The notes under the pieces were generated by a model. It had not been told where the DNA came from. It was given only the letters and a program-made list of their open reading frames with translations, and did not search any database. From Candidatus Enterococcus moelleringii (GTDB lineage Bacteria; Bacillota; Bacilli; Lactobacillales; Enterococcaceae), in the NCBI RefSeq assembly GCF_017377575.1, contig NZ_JAFREM010000029.1:98368-162367 (forward strand): DNA of 64,000 nt, given 5' to 3'. Positions 33,501 to 43,649 of the stretch are shown here, piece by piece; the first letter of the stretch is position 1, and each line of letters opens with the position of its first letter. The position numbers and the translations under genes were made by a program.

Positions 33501-33538
33501 AAAAAACCATCGCCAACTATTTGTTGGCGATGGTTTTT
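33501..33538. terminator. Terminator hairpin, copy 2 of a repeated stem
   Basis: CCATCGCCAAC / GTTGGCGATGG (33507-33517 and 33523-33533) with A6 before and T5 after. It ends the membrane protein gene on the minus strand; its stem is the same as the hairpin at 32756-32793. Confidence 0.88.
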
Positions 33539-35198
33539 ACCGTCTAAATTTTTTGATTAAAAAGTATGATGGAAAAACTAACCAACACAATAGAGTCACC
33601 CACAAGCTAATCGTTACATACGCCGGTGCTCGGAAGCGTAAGCGAACTGTATTTTGTCCGCTTTTCCCTTCAACCGTTGGCGTGCCAATTTCTGACAAGA
33701 TCGGTGAAACTTTTTGTCCATTGACTTCCACCTCTGAACCAGCATACACAATAATCGGTACCTGCGTTTCACCAGACTCTGCTTGATTCCATTGAATAAT
33801 CAACGAAGAGCCATCCACGGTTTTCTGGAAATCTGGATTTCTATCGACGATTTCTTTTTTGTACATATTGTAATTGTTGCGATCCGTTTCTTCATAAACC
33901 GGCAAATAATCCGGCGTACCTTTTTGCACCAGCTCCAGACTTTTTTTCAAATCCTTACTATAGAAAGAATCGCGAATCGTTTGATCATCGCCGTAAACAT
34001 AGGTATGAATTCCTTCCTTATTGATGTAGGAATCCGTCTGCCAGCGCTGCAAATGATCGGTGGTGGTATACAAAATTTGCACCACTCCTAGCGCTACAAC
34101 TACCATCGGAACAATTTGTTTCAAGCGTTTCGGCCAAACCACCGTCGAGAAAACTTGAGCGGCAAAGAAGGCGAACAACACCGTGAAAGGCGCAAAGAAA
34201 CGAAACGGAAATTGAATCAAAGAAACAAACGGCACCTGTTCCTGCACCCAATCAGTCCACGGTAAAATATCGCTGGACAAAATCAGGAAAAACAATGACA
34301 AAGCTCCAGTTAAGTGAATCAACGGCGTCATCTTTTTGCGATTGTTTAAATAAATCGCCAGCATCGCACCCATTAACGGTAAAAAGGCGTAAGGATAAAA
34401 CAGCCAATAGTCACTGCCGCTGTCTACCGCGAAATTCGACATCTGCTGGTTCACAAAGGGACTCAAAATCTCATTGTTGGTGTACAAATAGAACATCGAT
34501 CCCCATAAATTGGCGGTCAGTCCCAAAAATAAAAGCACAGCCAAGCTGACATCTTTGATCAGCTTTGTTTTATGAGAACTCTTGATGAAGCTATAAACAA
34601 AATAGAATCCATAAATCAAAGCCAAAAGTAAACTAGAAAACAGATGAATCTGGGTCATCAAAGCCATCGCAAAGGCCAGCTTCACAATCGGAATTTTGCC
34701 TTTCTCCACCATATCCAATATCGGCAGCAGACACAATGGCAGAACCGCCGTGCCCCAGCTGGTAAATCCTTGACGCTGAATCCAATATTGAATCGAAAAA
34801 GTTGTCATGAAGAAAACCGCTACTGTGACACTTAGTCCTTGTGGCACGCGAGCCTTCTTCAGCAGATAATACATCGAGCTGCCCGACAGCAAATAAATAA
34901 AGAAATTGGCAGCGACTTGATAACGAAACCAAGTACCTGTAAGCAGCACCAGTAATCCATTCCAGTAAGCCCAAAGCGGACCATAAAGCACATTTACAAT
35001 CCGGCCCGATTGCTGAAAGCCGTAAAAAGTAAGAAAATATTCAAAATTGCCATGTCTGATTTGCATTGCGGTATCATAAAACCGATTAAAATGAAAAACA
35101 GCATCTGACCCTACAATCATGTCACCGGTGATCAGGTTCGGCATAATAAAAAGCAGCGCCACCAACGGAATGATCAAGTAAGGAGAGAGTTTTTTCAT
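33537..35198 (-). CDS. Multi-pass membrane protein, GT-C/YfhO-like
   Basis: A 553-residue protein with about ten to twelve membrane helices and, near residues 400-530, an extracytoplasmic domain rich in beta-like sequence, then a last helix and a basic tail. The early motif GSDAVFHFNRFYD, with an Asp after the first helix, is the style of GT-C glycosyltransferases or YfhO-like proteins. It may transfer sugars to envelope polymers; donor and acceptor are unknown. It is monocistronic with its own terminator. Confidence 0.6.
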   Translation of the reverse strand: MKKLSPYLIIPLVALLFIMPNLITGDMIVGSDAVFHFNRFYDTAMQIRHGNFEYFLTFYGFQQSGRIVNVLYGPLWAYWNGLLVLLTGTWFRYQVAANFFIYLLSGSSMYYLLKKARVPQGLSVTVAVFFMTTFSIQYWIQRQGFTSWGTAVLPLCLLPILDMVEKGKIPIVKLAFAMALMTQIHLFSSLLLALIYGFYFVYSFIKSSHKTKLIKDVSLAVLLFLGLTANLWGSMFYLYTNNEILSPFVNQQMSNFAVDSGSDYWLFYPYAFLPLMGAMLAIYLNNRKKMTPLIHLTGALSLFFLILSSDILPWTDWVQEQVPFVSLIQFPFRFFAPFTVLFAFFAAQVFSTVVWPKRLKQIVPMVVVALGVVQILYTTTDHLQRWQTDSYINKEGIHTYVYGDDQTIRDSFYSKDLKKSLELVQKGTPDYLPVYEETDRNNYNMYKKEIVDRNPDFQKTVDGSSLIIQWNQAESGETQVPIIVYAGSEVEVNGQKVSPILSEIGTPTVEGKSGQNTVRLRFRAPAYVTISLWVTLLCWLVFPSYFLIKKFRR

Positions 35199-35711
35199 AA
35201 AATCACCTCATCTCGGTTTTCATTATAAGCCACGCTTTTCCCAACTTAGTAATAAAGAGACTCGCCAAAAAGACTTTTTCAGCAATTTTTCGGCTTTCTT
35301 TAATGATATTTACAAAAATAGTGAAGAATAGAAATGGTGAGCTGGAAGACCGATGGTACAGCTGGTTTGAAATGATGGGAGCCCTATTCCAAACTTTCTA
35401 ACAAGACATTTACTATTCGAACTAATATTTCAATCTTTTTGAAATATATAGGTCATTATTTCAACTTTCCTTCAACCAACTAATTCTTGCTAGTCTGTCT
35501 CATACTAAAATTATTACTCTAACATGACACCGATATTCAGTCCGAGATTTTAATTCAAATTTGTATACTAACACCTACAAATATATCTTCGGTAAGTGTT
35601 CAAACGAAATGATTTTTAGTTAAATTAGGCACACCATACTTTTCACTTTCGCTTTACCTTATTTAGGAGTATTATAGAATCGGATTGAGAGAATAGAAAG
35701 GTGGGATTCAC
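35199..35711. other. Intergenic region ahead of mntH
   Basis: About 510 bp without a credible gene. AAATTAGGCACACCATACTTTT-like sequence around 35621-35642 partly resembles MntR/SirR-type boxes, which would fit Mn control of mntH, but the symmetry is incomplete. A TTTACC/TAGAAT pair near 35653-35680 could be the promoter. Confidence 0.35.
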
Positions 35712-37280
35712 TTGAGTAATCATCAAGCCCATAAAAATAAAGTATTAAATCATGCGAATGGACCTTCGCTGGAGGAGATCAACGGAACCGTGACTGTTCC
35801 GCAAGGGAAAGGCTTTTGGAAGACGTTATTAGCATATTCTGGACCTGGCGCACTGGTTGCAGTTGGCTATATGGATCCAGGGAACTGGTCCACTTCAATT
35901 ACGGGTGGGCAAAACTTTCAATATTTGCTGATGTCGGTGATTTTGATGTCCAGCCTGATTGCGATGCTGCTGCAATACATGGCGGCGAAACTAGGAATTG
36001 TCACTCAAATGGATTTGGCTCAGGCGATTCGTGCCCGAACTAGTAAAAAGTTGGGGATTGTTCTTTGGATATTGACCGAGCTGGCCATCATGGCGACGGA
36101 TATTGCCGAGGTTATTGGGGCAGCGATAGCTTTGTATCTACTATTTAATATTCCGTTGGCGATTGCGGTATTCATTACGGTTTTTGACGTGTTGCTGCTA
36201 TTATTATTGACTAAGATTGGTTTTCGGAAAATTGAGGCGATTGTCGTCTGTTTGATTTTCGTCATTTTATTTGTCTTTATTTATCAAGTGACTTTGTCTA
36301 ATCCTGTTTGGGGTGACGTGTTCAAAGGCTTTATTCCTAATAGCGAAACCTTCGCGGACAAACCAGCGATTGGTGGGCAAACGCCTTTGACTGGTGCGTT
36401 GGGAATTATTGGTGCAACTGTAATGCCCCATAATTTGTACTTGCATTCGGCGGTTTCGCAAACGCGTAAAATTGATCACGATAATGAAGATCGAGTTGCT
36501 GAAGCAGTGCGGTTTACCACCTGGGATTCGAATATACAATTGACCTTGGCTTTCTTAGTGAACGCACTTCTTCTAATTATGGGTGTGGCGGTTTTCAAAG
36601 CTGGCGCTGTGAAGGACCCTTCCTTCTTTGGTTTGTACGAAGCTTTGTCCGATCCAACTACTCTGAGCAACGGCATATTGGTCACGGTGGCAAAATCCGG
36701 TTTACTTTCTACCTTATTCGCGGTTGCATTGCTGGCATCGGGACAAAATTCCACGATTACCGGAACGTTGACAGGACAAGTAATTATGGAAGGTTTCATT
36801 CAAATGCGGATGCCGATTTGGTTGCGAAGATTGGTTACACGCTTGATTTCGGTAGTTCCCGTTTTGATTTGTGTGCTGATCACTCGCGGCAAAGGAACGA
36901 TTGAAGAGCATGAAGCCTTGAATGATTTGATGAATAATTCCCAAGTATTTCTGGCTTTTGCGTTGCCGTTTTCAATGATTCCTTTGTTGATGATGACTGA
37001 CAGCCGGGCGGAAATGGGCGATCGCTTCAAAAATAATTTGGTAGTGAAGATTTTAGGCTGGATTTCGGTCGTTGGTTTAACCTATTTGAACATGATTGGC
37101 TTGCCAGGGCAAATCGAAGGCTTCTTCGGAGATCACGCTTCAGCCAGCCAACTGATGCTGGCTGATTCAATTGCCTATGTGGTCATCGTACTGGTATTAT
37201 TGTTGTTAGCCTGGACAATTTGGGACCTGTACAAAGGAAATAAACGAGTTGAGGCGTTACTGAAAGAAGGAAACCGTTAA
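35712..37280 (+). CDS. mntH: NRAMP-family Mn2+/metal transporter
   Basis: A 522-residue transporter with eleven or so helices. The NRAMP metal-site motifs are present: [13 protein letters not shown] (DPGN in helix 1) and [14 protein letters not shown] (MPH in helix 6). It imports Mn2+ with protons. The start is TTG at 35712 with AAGGTGG six bases upstream; no in-frame ATG nearby fits. Its stop codon overlaps the ATG of the universal stress gene by one base. Confidence 0.93.
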   Translation: MSNHQAHKNKVLNHANGPSLEEINGTVTVPQGKGFWKTLLAYSGPGALVAVGYMDPGNWSTSITGGQNFQYLLMSVILMSSLIAMLLQYMAAKLGIVTQMDLAQAIRARTSKKLGIVLWILTELAIMATDIAEVIGAAIALYLLFNIPLAIAVFITVFDVLLLLLLTKIGFRKIEAIVVCLIFVILFVFIYQVTLSNPVWGDVFKGFIPNSETFADKPAIGGQTPLTGALGIIGATVMPHNLYLHSAVSQTRKIDHDNEDRVAEAVRFTTWDSNIQLTLAFLVNALLLIMGVAVFKAGAVKDPSFFGLYEALSDPTTLSNGILVTVAKSGLLSTLFAVALLASGQNSTITGTLTGQVIMEGFIQMRMPIWLRRLVTRLISVVPVLICVLITRGKGTIEEHEALNDLMNNSQVFLAFALPFSMIPLLMMTDSRAEMGDRFKNNLVVKILGWISVVGLTYLNMIGLPGQIEGFFGDHASASQLMLADSIAYVVIVLVLLLLAWTIWDLYKGNKRVEALLKEGNR

Positions 37281-37726
37281 TGGAAAATCAGGCAGTCGCA
37301 GAAAAGTTTCAGTGTATCGTTACTGGAGTAGATACTTCGGAGAATGCGCAAAAAGCGTTTAAGTATGCAGTGAATTTTGCTTATCGTGAAGGGGCAAAAT
37401 TAATCATCTGCTCGATTTTGGAAATTGACCAGTTCAGCGTTTATGAAGTGATGGACGAACAATTCATGGCTGAAAAACGCAAGGAACTGCTCCTTCAGTT
37501 GGAGGAATATCGCGAATATGCGCAGGCTCATGGTGTGAAGGATTTGGAATTGATGACCGGTGAAGGCGATCCTGCGGAATTGATTGTGAAGGATATTCTT
37601 CCCCAAACTAATGCGGATTTGCTGGTGATAGGTTCGCGGGCAACTCATGGGATCAAAGGGTATTTTGGTACAAGTGCTTCTTATATGGTGAAACATTCGC
37701 CGATTTCGGTGACGGTGATTAAATAA
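37280..37726 (+). CDS. UspA-family universal stress protein
   Basis: A 148-residue single Usp domain: CIVTGVDTSENAQKAFKYAVNFA at the start and the ATP-binding pattern VIGSRATHGIKGYFGTSASYMV at the end (G-2x-G-9x-G-S type). Translationally coupled to mntH (TAATG overlap), so both are made together; it may bind ATP and modulate the transporter or respond to metal stress. Confidence 0.9.
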   Translation: MENQAVAEKFQCIVTGVDTSENAQKAFKYAVNFAYREGAKLIICSILEIDQFSVYEVMDEQFMAEKRKELLLQLEEYREYAQAHGVKDLELMTGEGDPAELIVKDILPQTNADLLVIGSRATHGIKGYFGTSASYMVKHSPISVTVIK

Positions 37727-37732
37727 TTAGTG

Positions 37733-37760
37733 AACTGCCTGTCGATGATGGGCAGTTTTT
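37733..37760 (+). terminator. Terminator of the mntH-usp operon
   Basis: AACTGCC / GGCAGTT (37733-37739 and 37751-37757) then TTTTT. Confidence 0.8.
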
Positions 37761-37764
37761 AAAT

Positions 37765-37796
37765 AGCAAAAAAGAGGCCGAGGCCCCTTTTTTGCT
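37765..37796 (-). terminator. Terminator of the first mannose-family PTS operon
   Basis: AGCAAAAAAGAGGCC / GGCCCCTTTTTTGCT with the T tract on the minus strand; it overlaps the stop of the dehydrogenase gene. Confidence 0.75.
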
Positions 37797-38841
37797 AAAA
37801 CTTGATTAGTACACGGTACACGTTCGGTAAACAGGCATGATCAAAAGCTGCCTTAGCATCTTCATAATCAAAAATTGAATCAATCATTTTTTCTAAGTCG
37901 ATCCGTTTTGCCATAATTAATTTGGTGGCTTTCAAATTATCATGTACAGTTGGGTTTACCGTACCAATAATTTGGATTTCTTTGCTATGAATATAACCCA
38001 TATCGACTGACGCTGGTTTTTTCATATCTTGTGAACTATAAGCAATAATTTTTCCTTGAGTGGTTAACAAGCTAAATAACGAATCCCAAATATTAGGATT
38101 AGCAACTGTATTTACAATCACGGTTACCCCTTTTTGCTGTGTGATTTCGTTGATACAAGATTCAACGGATTCTTCCATCGGATTAATTACATAGTCAGCA
38201 CCTTCTACTTGAGCAAAATTCCGCCGTTCTTCATCTCCTTCACTTACTATAGTAATAGCACCTCTTAATTTCGCTAATTGTAAATGAAGCCAGCCCATGA
38301 TTCCAAAACCTATAATAAGCACGGTATCACCGAACTGAATGTTGGCTTTTTCAACACTGTGTATACAGCATGCCAATGGTTCTGTTAGAGCAAATACTGG
38401 TAAATCCTCTATTTTTGGCGTGATTTTGATCAATTGCCAAGCTGGTACAGCAATGTATTCGCTCATTGCTCCTCCAACAATTGAACCGTCAAATTCAATT
38501 TTTTGCAGTTGCTCCTTTTGATGTTCACATTGAGTTCCACGGCCGCTTTGACAACTTTCGCATTGATTACAATAGTTGAAAGTAAATACTGAATAATCAC
38601 CTTTTTCAAAACCTACCACTCCATTACCAACTTCAATAATTTCACCGACGTTTTCATGACCACCTAGAAAAGGATAACCATAGTCACGCTTCCCTTTATA
38701 AACACGCTGTTCAATTGTACATAATGAAACATAGTGAACTTTGAAAAGGACTTCGTAATCCCGTAACTTTGGTTTTTCTAAATTTATATTTTCTACAGAC
38801 CCGATTTTTTCAACACTAATAGCTCTTACTAATTCAGTCAT
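37795..38841 (-). CDS. Zn-dependent medium-chain alcohol/polyol dehydrogenase
   Basis: A 348-residue MDR-family dehydrogenase. Catalytic zinc ligands are seen in SLCTIEQ and GGHENVGE, structural zinc Cys in NYCNQCESCQSGRGTQC, and the NAD-binding region in VLIIGFGIMGWLHLQLA. Relatives oxidise polyols or polyol phosphates such as sorbitol or galactitol 1-phosphate. Last gene of the first PTS operon, overlapping the aldolase gene by 8 bp, so it should act on the PTS product. Confidence 0.85.
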   Translation of the reverse strand: MTELVRAISVEKIGSVENINLEKPKLRDYEVLFKVHYVSLCTIEQRVYKGKRDYGYPFLGGHENVGEIIEVGNGVVGFEKGDYSVFTFNYCNQCESCQSGRGTQCEHQKEQLQKIEFDGSIVGGAMSEYIAVPAWQLIKITPKIEDLPVFALTEPLACCIHSVEKANIQFGDTVLIIGFGIMGWLHLQLAKLRGAITIVSEGDEERRNFAQVEGADYVINPMEESVESCINEITQQKGVTVIVNTVANPNIWDSLFSLLTTQGKIIAYSSQDMKKPASVDMGYIHSKEIQIIGTVNPTVHDNLKATKLIMAKRIDLEKMIDSIFDYEDAKAAFDHACLPNVYRVLIKF

Positions 38842-39679
38842 TCAATTCACCACCCATACCCTTACTGCCCAGAATTTCAATATAGTGTTTTAGTTTTGCT
38901 TTGTATCCATCAGCTAAATAATTGTACATTTCATAAGCGCCGTCTCCAGATATATCTTGTTTCAACAAACTTTCAATAGCAGCCTTTCGTAAATCATTGG
39001 ACAAATTTACTTTGCAAATTCCTAATTTAGCACAACGGCTCAAATTTTCGTCACCAGATCCTGACCCTCCATGCAAAACTAAGGGAACCGGAATTTTTTC
39101 TGTCAGCTCTTCTAAGAGCTCAAATCGGATTTTTGGAGTACCTTGATAAACACCATGAGCAGTCCCAACTGCTACAGCTAGACAATCTACATTTGTTTCT
39201 TTGACAAATCTCACAGCTTCGTCGGGATCTGTCAGCATTTGCTTACCATCAACAGCATAATTTTGCCCTACACCTACGTGTCCTAATTCAGCTTCTACTG
39301 AGACCCCTAAAGCATGGGCAGCTTTAGCTAATTCTTTCACTTCAGAAACATTTTCATCAAAACTAGATTGAGATCGATCAATCATAATTGAAGTGAAGCC
39401 CGCTTGAATACCTGCCATGCAATCTTCAAAGCTACCGCCATGATCCAAATTAATTGCTACTTTAACTTTTGCTCTTCGGGCTAAATCAGTCGCGATTCGT
39501 CCAAAGTATTGTATATCTGGATTATATCCACAAATATGTCCAATAATGACTGGAGAATTCATTTCTTCAGCTGCTTCAATTGCTGCACGTAAATTGTGTT
39601 CGTTATCTACATTAGGTGCTGGTACCGCGTAACCACCAACTTTTGCCTCATCCAACAGTTCTTTCATAGTTACTAGCAT
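38834..39679 (-). CDS. Class II fructose/tagatose-bisphosphate aldolase family protein
   Basis: A 281-residue class II aldolase: INLDHGGSFEDC (metal/catalytic region), SVEAELGHVG, GTAHGVYQG and VLHGGSGSGDEN carry the Zn-binding His and phosphate-binding residues of the GatY/KbaY/FbaA family. It should cleave a ketose 1,6-bisphosphate or related sugar phosphate made from the PTS sugar. RBS AAGGAGG precedes ATG 39679. Confidence 0.88.
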   Translation of the reverse strand: MLVTMKELLDEAKVGGYAVPAPNVDNEHNLRAAIEAAEEMNSPVIIGHICGYNPDIQYFGRIATDLARRAKVKVAINLDHGGSFEDCMAGIQAGFTSIMIDRSQSSFDENVSEVKELAKAAHALGVSVEAELGHVGVGQNYAVDGKQMLTDPDEAVRFVKETNVDCLAVAVGTAHGVYQGTPKIRFELLEELTEKIPVPLVLHGGSGSGDENLSRCAKLGICKVNLSNDLRKAAIESLLKQDISGDGAYEMYNYLADGYKAKLKHYIEILGSKGMGGELND

Positions 39680-39691
39680 AATATCCTCCTT

Positions 39692-40822
39692 TTACAAAGC
39701 TTCCTTGTAGAGCTGAACAATTTCTTCATCAGAAAAAGTGACTGGATAATTGGTCAGATAATCCATACTTTGAGCTTTAACGTTTTCAACGAGAATCGGA
39801 ATATCTTCTTCTTTCATCCCTTCCTCTTTTAAATGAACATTTAGATCCAACGCATCCAACAAATTCATAATTCTTTCCGTACAATCATTTTCATCCTTCC
39901 CACCTAATAATTGTGATATCTTAGCAAATCTCTGAGGATCAGATTGATACGAGTGTTTAAATATTACTGGAATTAACGCTGCCATTCCTCTTCCATGAAC
40001 AATATTTCTCAATCCACTAACAGGATGTTCTAGTCCATGTCCTGGCCCTAAGCCAGAAATGTCCATCGCCATTCCGGCCAATGTACTAGCTAATGTTACA
40101 TTTTGCCATCCCAGTTCATATTCATAGTCTTTATAAAGTTCTACCAAGTTTTCGCCTAAAAGACGAATACTTTCTAAAGCTAATAGCTGAGTAATTGGCT
40201 GTCCTCTTTTTGATAGATACGATTCCATTGCGTGGGTTAACGCATCAAAACCTGCAGCTGCCAGCACTTGTTTAGGAAGCGTCTTCATCAAATTCGGATC
40301 AACTAAAGATATTGTTGGTATCATTAAGTCGTCGCCAAACGGCAATTTGTCTCCAGTTTCAGGATTATTTAATAAAGTATAGCGATTTACTTCACTGCCT
40401 GTTCCACAGGTTGTCGGAATCAGTATCGTTGGTAGTGCCTCACAACCAGTATTCTCACCTAACACGTAAGTCAAAATGTCCTCACTGTTTTTGGCAGCAA
40501 AGGCTATTGCTTTAGCACAATCCATAAAACTACCTCCACCGATTCCCACTACAATATCGCTTTTATTTTGTTTTGCTAACGTTGCACCTTCTCTAACCGA
40601 ATCTAACGTGGGATTTTCTGCTACGTTTGTAAAGACTGTGGTTTCCAATAGATTTGCCCTTAATTGATCTGCTATTTTATCAATAAACCCGGATTCAACT
40701 AGATAACCCTCACCTGTCACTAATAAAACTCGACTACCTAAATTTTTGACTAAATCAGGTAAATCGTTGATTTTGCCAGCACCAAAGTACAAATCCACCG
40801 GCAAATGATAGATAAATTCCAT
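39692..40822 (-). CDS. Iron-containing alcohol dehydrogenase
   Basis: A 376-residue group III dehydrogenase. The nucleotide part reads VVGIGGGSFMDCAKAIAF; the metal-binding part has GFDALTHAMESY and GLEHPVSGLRNIVHGRG with the expected Asp and His residues. Substrate probably an aldehyde or hydroxyacid phosphate arising from the aldolase or PTS product. AAGGAGG precedes ATG 40822. Confidence 0.88.
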   Translation of the reverse strand: MEFIYHLPVDLYFGAGKINDLPDLVKNLGSRVLLVTGEGYLVESGFIDKIADQLRANLLETTVFTNVAENPTLDSVREGATLAKQNKSDIVVGIGGGSFMDCAKAIAFAAKNSEDILTYVLGENTGCEALPTILIPTTCGTGSEVNRYTLLNNPETGDKLPFGDDLMIPTISLVDPNLMKTLPKQVLAAAGFDALTHAMESYLSKRGQPITQLLALESIRLLGENLVELYKDYEYELGWQNVTLASTLAGMAMDISGLGPGHGLEHPVSGLRNIVHGRGMAALIPVIFKHSYQSDPQRFAKISQLLGGKDENDCTERIMNLLDALDLNVHLKEEGMKEEDIPILVENVKAQSMDYLTNYPVTFSDEEIVQLYKEAL

Positions 40823-40840
40823 GAGTTCCTCCTTATTATT

Positions 40841-41671
40841 CTAAGCAAAAATTCCCAACAATCCGAATACTAGTCCAAACAAGATAAGCGCAACTAACAT
40901 GTGAGTAGTTTTCATCTGTTTTTTTCGTAACAAATAGTAAACACCTAATGTCAATGCCAATGGAAGCAGACCTTTGATCAATTGGTCTAAAAGATCCTGA
41001 ATTACCAATTCACCCTGTCCAAGTGAAACCGACAATGGAGAGCTTATAGCTACAAATTGAGAAGCTAATGCACCAATTACAATCGCTCCCAATGTTTGAG
41101 CAAAAGTTAAGACTGTTTTAAGCAGATTACCCGACATCAGCTTCAAAATTCCTTCTTTTCCTTTTTCATATCCTAACATCCAAAGCTTATACGAGATTGC
41201 TAACATAATAATGAAATGTGATAAGAAGAATAAAACCGGTCCCATCAAAATATTTCCTTCTGCTCCGAAAGCCAATGTAAAGGACAGCAATATAGGAATA
41301 ATCGTGCCTTGCCACAGGGTATCTCCAATCCCAGCTAACGGTCCCATCAACCCTGTCTTAAAACTATTAATTCCTGTGTCGTCAATTCCACTTGCACCGA
41401 GCTTTCTTTCCTCTTCTAAAGCAATTGTTATGGAAAGTATGGCACAACCAAAATTTGGTTCTGTATTAAAAAATTGTAAATGGCGAGTAATAGCTTTCTT
41501 CATTTCTTCTTTATCGTCACTATATAATTTTTTTAAAGCCGGCGTCAGTGCATTTACTACTGCTGTAGATTGTAGTCGCTCATAATTGTAATTAGAGTGT
41601 GAAAAAAACGTCCAACGCCAAAAGGATTTCGTAATGTCTTTTTTTGTTAGTAAAGATTTTGACTTCTCCAT
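40841..41671 (-). CDS. PTS mannose-family EIID
   Basis: A 276-residue EIID: SFWRWTFFSHSNYNYERLQS at the start, TGLMGPLAGIGDTLWQGTIIPILLS in the middle, then C-terminal helices. With EIIC it forms the membrane channel. Its ATG overlaps the EIIC stop by one base. Confidence 0.93.
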   Translation of the reverse strand: MEKSKSLLTKKDITKSFWRWTFFSHSNYNYERLQSTAVVNALTPALKKLYSDDKEEMKKAITRHLQFFNTEPNFGCAILSITIALEEERKLGASGIDDTGINSFKTGLMGPLAGIGDTLWQGTIIPILLSFTLAFGAEGNILMGPVLFFLSHFIIMLAISYKLWMLGYEKGKEGILKLMSGNLLKTVLTFAQTLGAIVIGALASQFVAISSPLSVSLGQGELVIQDLLDQLIKGLLPLALTLGVYYLLRKKQMKTTHMLVALILFGLVFGLLGIFA

Positions 41672-42441
41672 TAAGCTTCACCTTCGCTTCCTTTAGATGT
41701 AATCATGAATTTTGTGTAGATGTATGAAAGTACGGCTGCAAAAACAGATATCGGCAGAATGCTCAAACCCGAATACATAGAAAACATAAAACCTAGAACA
41801 AAGAAAACAATTACTCCTTCGGAATTTAATGTTTTCAAATTCATCGCGATCCCTAACGCAGGTAGAATTCCACCAATAAGACCTAGAATTTCCAAAGGCT
41901 TACCATCTAAAATCTCCACCATTCCAGCTACGTAATCTGCTCCAAAATAAACTGCAACCATCACTGGGATAATAGTGATAAGAGCCAAAAATATTTGCGG
42001 TGGAATTACATGCAAGAAATTAACACGATCGATGTCGCCTTCTTCCGCTGCTTTATCTGCCATATGCACAAAAGAAATATCCACCGTCATATGAACGACC
42101 CAAACCACTGTTCCCAATAAACCTAATGGAATAGCAAGAGCAGCTGCGGCTGTAGGAGAGACTCCAGATAAAAGTCCAAGTGCAGTTCCTAAAGTTCCAG
42201 CAATCCCCGGATCCATTGGCAAAGTACCTCCAGCACTGATAAAAGCTAAATAAGGAAGATTAATTGCCGAACCGATAATACACCCTTGAACAGGATCACC
42301 TAAGATTAACCCCACAACTGTTCCAGAAACCATTGGACGCATCATTGCCATACTATTATTGGACGTCAACCAAGGTGTGCCGCTAATTCCCATGTAATAG
42401 ACACAACCAATCAAAAATGCTTGTAATATATTAACACTCAT
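41671..42441 (-). CDS. PTS mannose-family EIIC
   Basis: A 256-residue EIIC with about seven helices and the family pattern GLILGDPVQGCIIGSAINLPYLAFISAGGTLPMDPGIAGTLG. Forms the sugar path with EIID. AAGGAG precedes ATG 42441. Confidence 0.93.
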   Translation of the reverse strand: MSVNILQAFLIGCVYYMGISGTPWLTSNNSMAMMRPMVSGTVVGLILGDPVQGCIIGSAINLPYLAFISAGGTLPMDPGIAGTLGTALGLLSGVSPTAAAALAIPLGLLGTVVWVVHMTVDISFVHMADKAAEEGDIDRVNFLHVIPPQIFLALITIIPVMVAVYFGADYVAGMVEILDGKPLEILGLIGGILPALGIAMNLKTLNSEGVIVFFVLGFMFSMYSGLSILPISVFAAVLSYIYTKFMITSKGSEGEA

Positions 42442-42456
42442 CGTTTGTCTCCTTTC

Positions 42457-42927
42457 TTATAAAAGATTTTTTACTGAAACAGACTTTTGATCCGGAATTA
42501 CTTGAATTCTTACCTCTACTCCATTATCTATCAATTTTTTTAAAACTATCTTTTCATTCTCTGAAGCAGAAATATTTTTATAGAACGATTTCCGCTCAGC
42601 ACTAGCTCCCATACCACCAACTACAATCTCTTTCAAAGGAATACCACGTTCAATTAATTGCAAAAATGTTAATGGTGACTTTACTAATAAAATCAAATCA
42701 TTGAAATTGTTTTCTGACAAAAAACTTGTAGCTTCTGCAATCGTGAAAACGTCTAATTGAATACCATTTGGAACTGCCATACTGATAATTGTCTTAGTAA
42801 ATTCATCATTTGCAGTCTCGTCGTCAATGATTAGAATGTGTCTAGCTCCAGTATATTGCAGCCACGAAGTCATCACTTGACCATGAATCAACCGATCATC
42901 CACACGTGCTAAAGTTATTTTCCCCAT
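42457..42927 (-). CDS. PTS mannose-family EIIB
   Basis: A 156-residue EIIB: LARVDDRLIHGQVMTSW contains the phosphorylated His near residue 15, and GGMGASAERKSFYKNISAS is the typical second motif. It receives phosphate from EIIA and gives it to the sugar. Confidence 0.94.
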   Translation of the reverse strand: MGKITLARVDDRLIHGQVMTSWLQYTGARHILIIDDETANDEFTKTIISMAVPNGIQLDVFTIAEATSFLSENNFNDLILLVKSPLTFLQLIERGIPLKEIVVGGMGASAERKSFYKNISASENEKIVLKKLIDNGVEVRIQVIPDQKSVSVKNLL

Positions 42928-42928
42928 C

Positions 42929-43360
42929 TTAATCCCCTCTTTTCATCATATGTTTTTCAAATTCTTGTCTGAAATCCTTAATCCCCTCTTTCCCTACATT
43001 GACAACTGGTTGCCAAAGCTCGTCCAAAGTAATACCCATTTTGCACAAAGTGAGACATTCAATCACCATTGGCAAATTGACACCTGAAATAATACGATAA
43101 TTCACATTTTTCAAATCTTTCATTTTAATCGTAGTCTGATTATATGGACTGGCTCCAAATAAATCGGTGAAAATGACGATACCGTCTTTTGAAGGAAGGG
43201 ACTCGATTTTGGCAAGAATGCTATCACCAAACAAATCGATTCCAGTTTCTTGATACAATGAGAACGTGTGTAAATTTTCGCTCTCACCCATAATTAATTC
43301 AACGGCATCCTTGAATCCTTCAGACAACGAGCCATGAGTAGCTATTATTATTTGAATCAT
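42929..43360 (-). CDS. PTS mannose-family EIIA
   Basis: A 143-residue EIIA: IIATHGSLSEGFKDA with the phosphorylated His near residue 9, and VIFTDLFGASPYNQ. First gene of the seven-gene operon. ATG 43360 with AAGGAGG six bases upstream is preferred over the upstream in-frame codon at 43378. Confidence 0.94.
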   Translation of the reverse strand: MIQIIIATHGSLSEGFKDAVELIMGESENLHTFSLYQETGIDLFGDSILAKIESLPSKDGIVIFTDLFGASPYNQTTIKMKDLKNVNYRIISGVNLPMVIECLTLCKMGITLDELWQPVVNVGKEGIKDFRQEFEKHMMKRGD

Positions 43361-43409
43361 CTTATTCCTCCTTTTCATTATTCGCTTTCATGAACGCTTA
43401 TTTAATGTT

Positions 43410-43447
43410 AGTGTAAAAGCCCCTGCTCCTTCCGTCAAACAACGGAA
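43410..43447 (-). promoter_or_regulatory. Promoter of the first mannose-family PTS operon with an overlapping inverted repeat
   Basis: -35 TTGACG (43433-43438), 17 bp spacer, -10 TACACT (43410-43415): an ordinary vegetative promoter. TTCCGT / ACGGAA (43430-43435 and 43442-43447) overlaps the -35. No -24/-12 sigma-54 pattern is visible. Confidence 0.7.
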
Positions 43448-43494
43448 AAAACGCACACTACACCTAATGTGCTTAAGAAAACACCTTCATTTTT

Positions 43495-43506
43495 GTGAAA
43501 TTTCAC
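43495..43506. promoter_or_regulatory. Palindrome upstream of the PTS promoter
   Basis: GTGAAATTTCAC, a perfect 12 bp palindrome about 60 bp upstream of the -35 and between the divergent PTS operon and LevR-like gene. It is a candidate activator site. Confidence 0.5.
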
Positions 43507-43649
43507 TTCGTTAGACTAGTATATGTACACACCTAGCGACAACTCCTCACACTTTTTCCTTTTTTCGATAAAACGACCTATACTCTAGAGTCAGTGTGTA
43601 TTAAAATGTGATTAGAAAGCACTAAAATGTACTGGAAGGAGATAAAAAT

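Noticed and set aside
35621..35642. MntR-type operator ahead of mntH
   Set aside because: Only one half of the inverted repeat fits; kept as a remark in the intergenic entry and not called as a site.
43379..43520. Sigma-54 promoter for the first mannose-family PTS operon
   Set aside because: Expected with a LevR-type regulator, but no TGGCAC-TTGC pattern is present; a vegetative promoter is.
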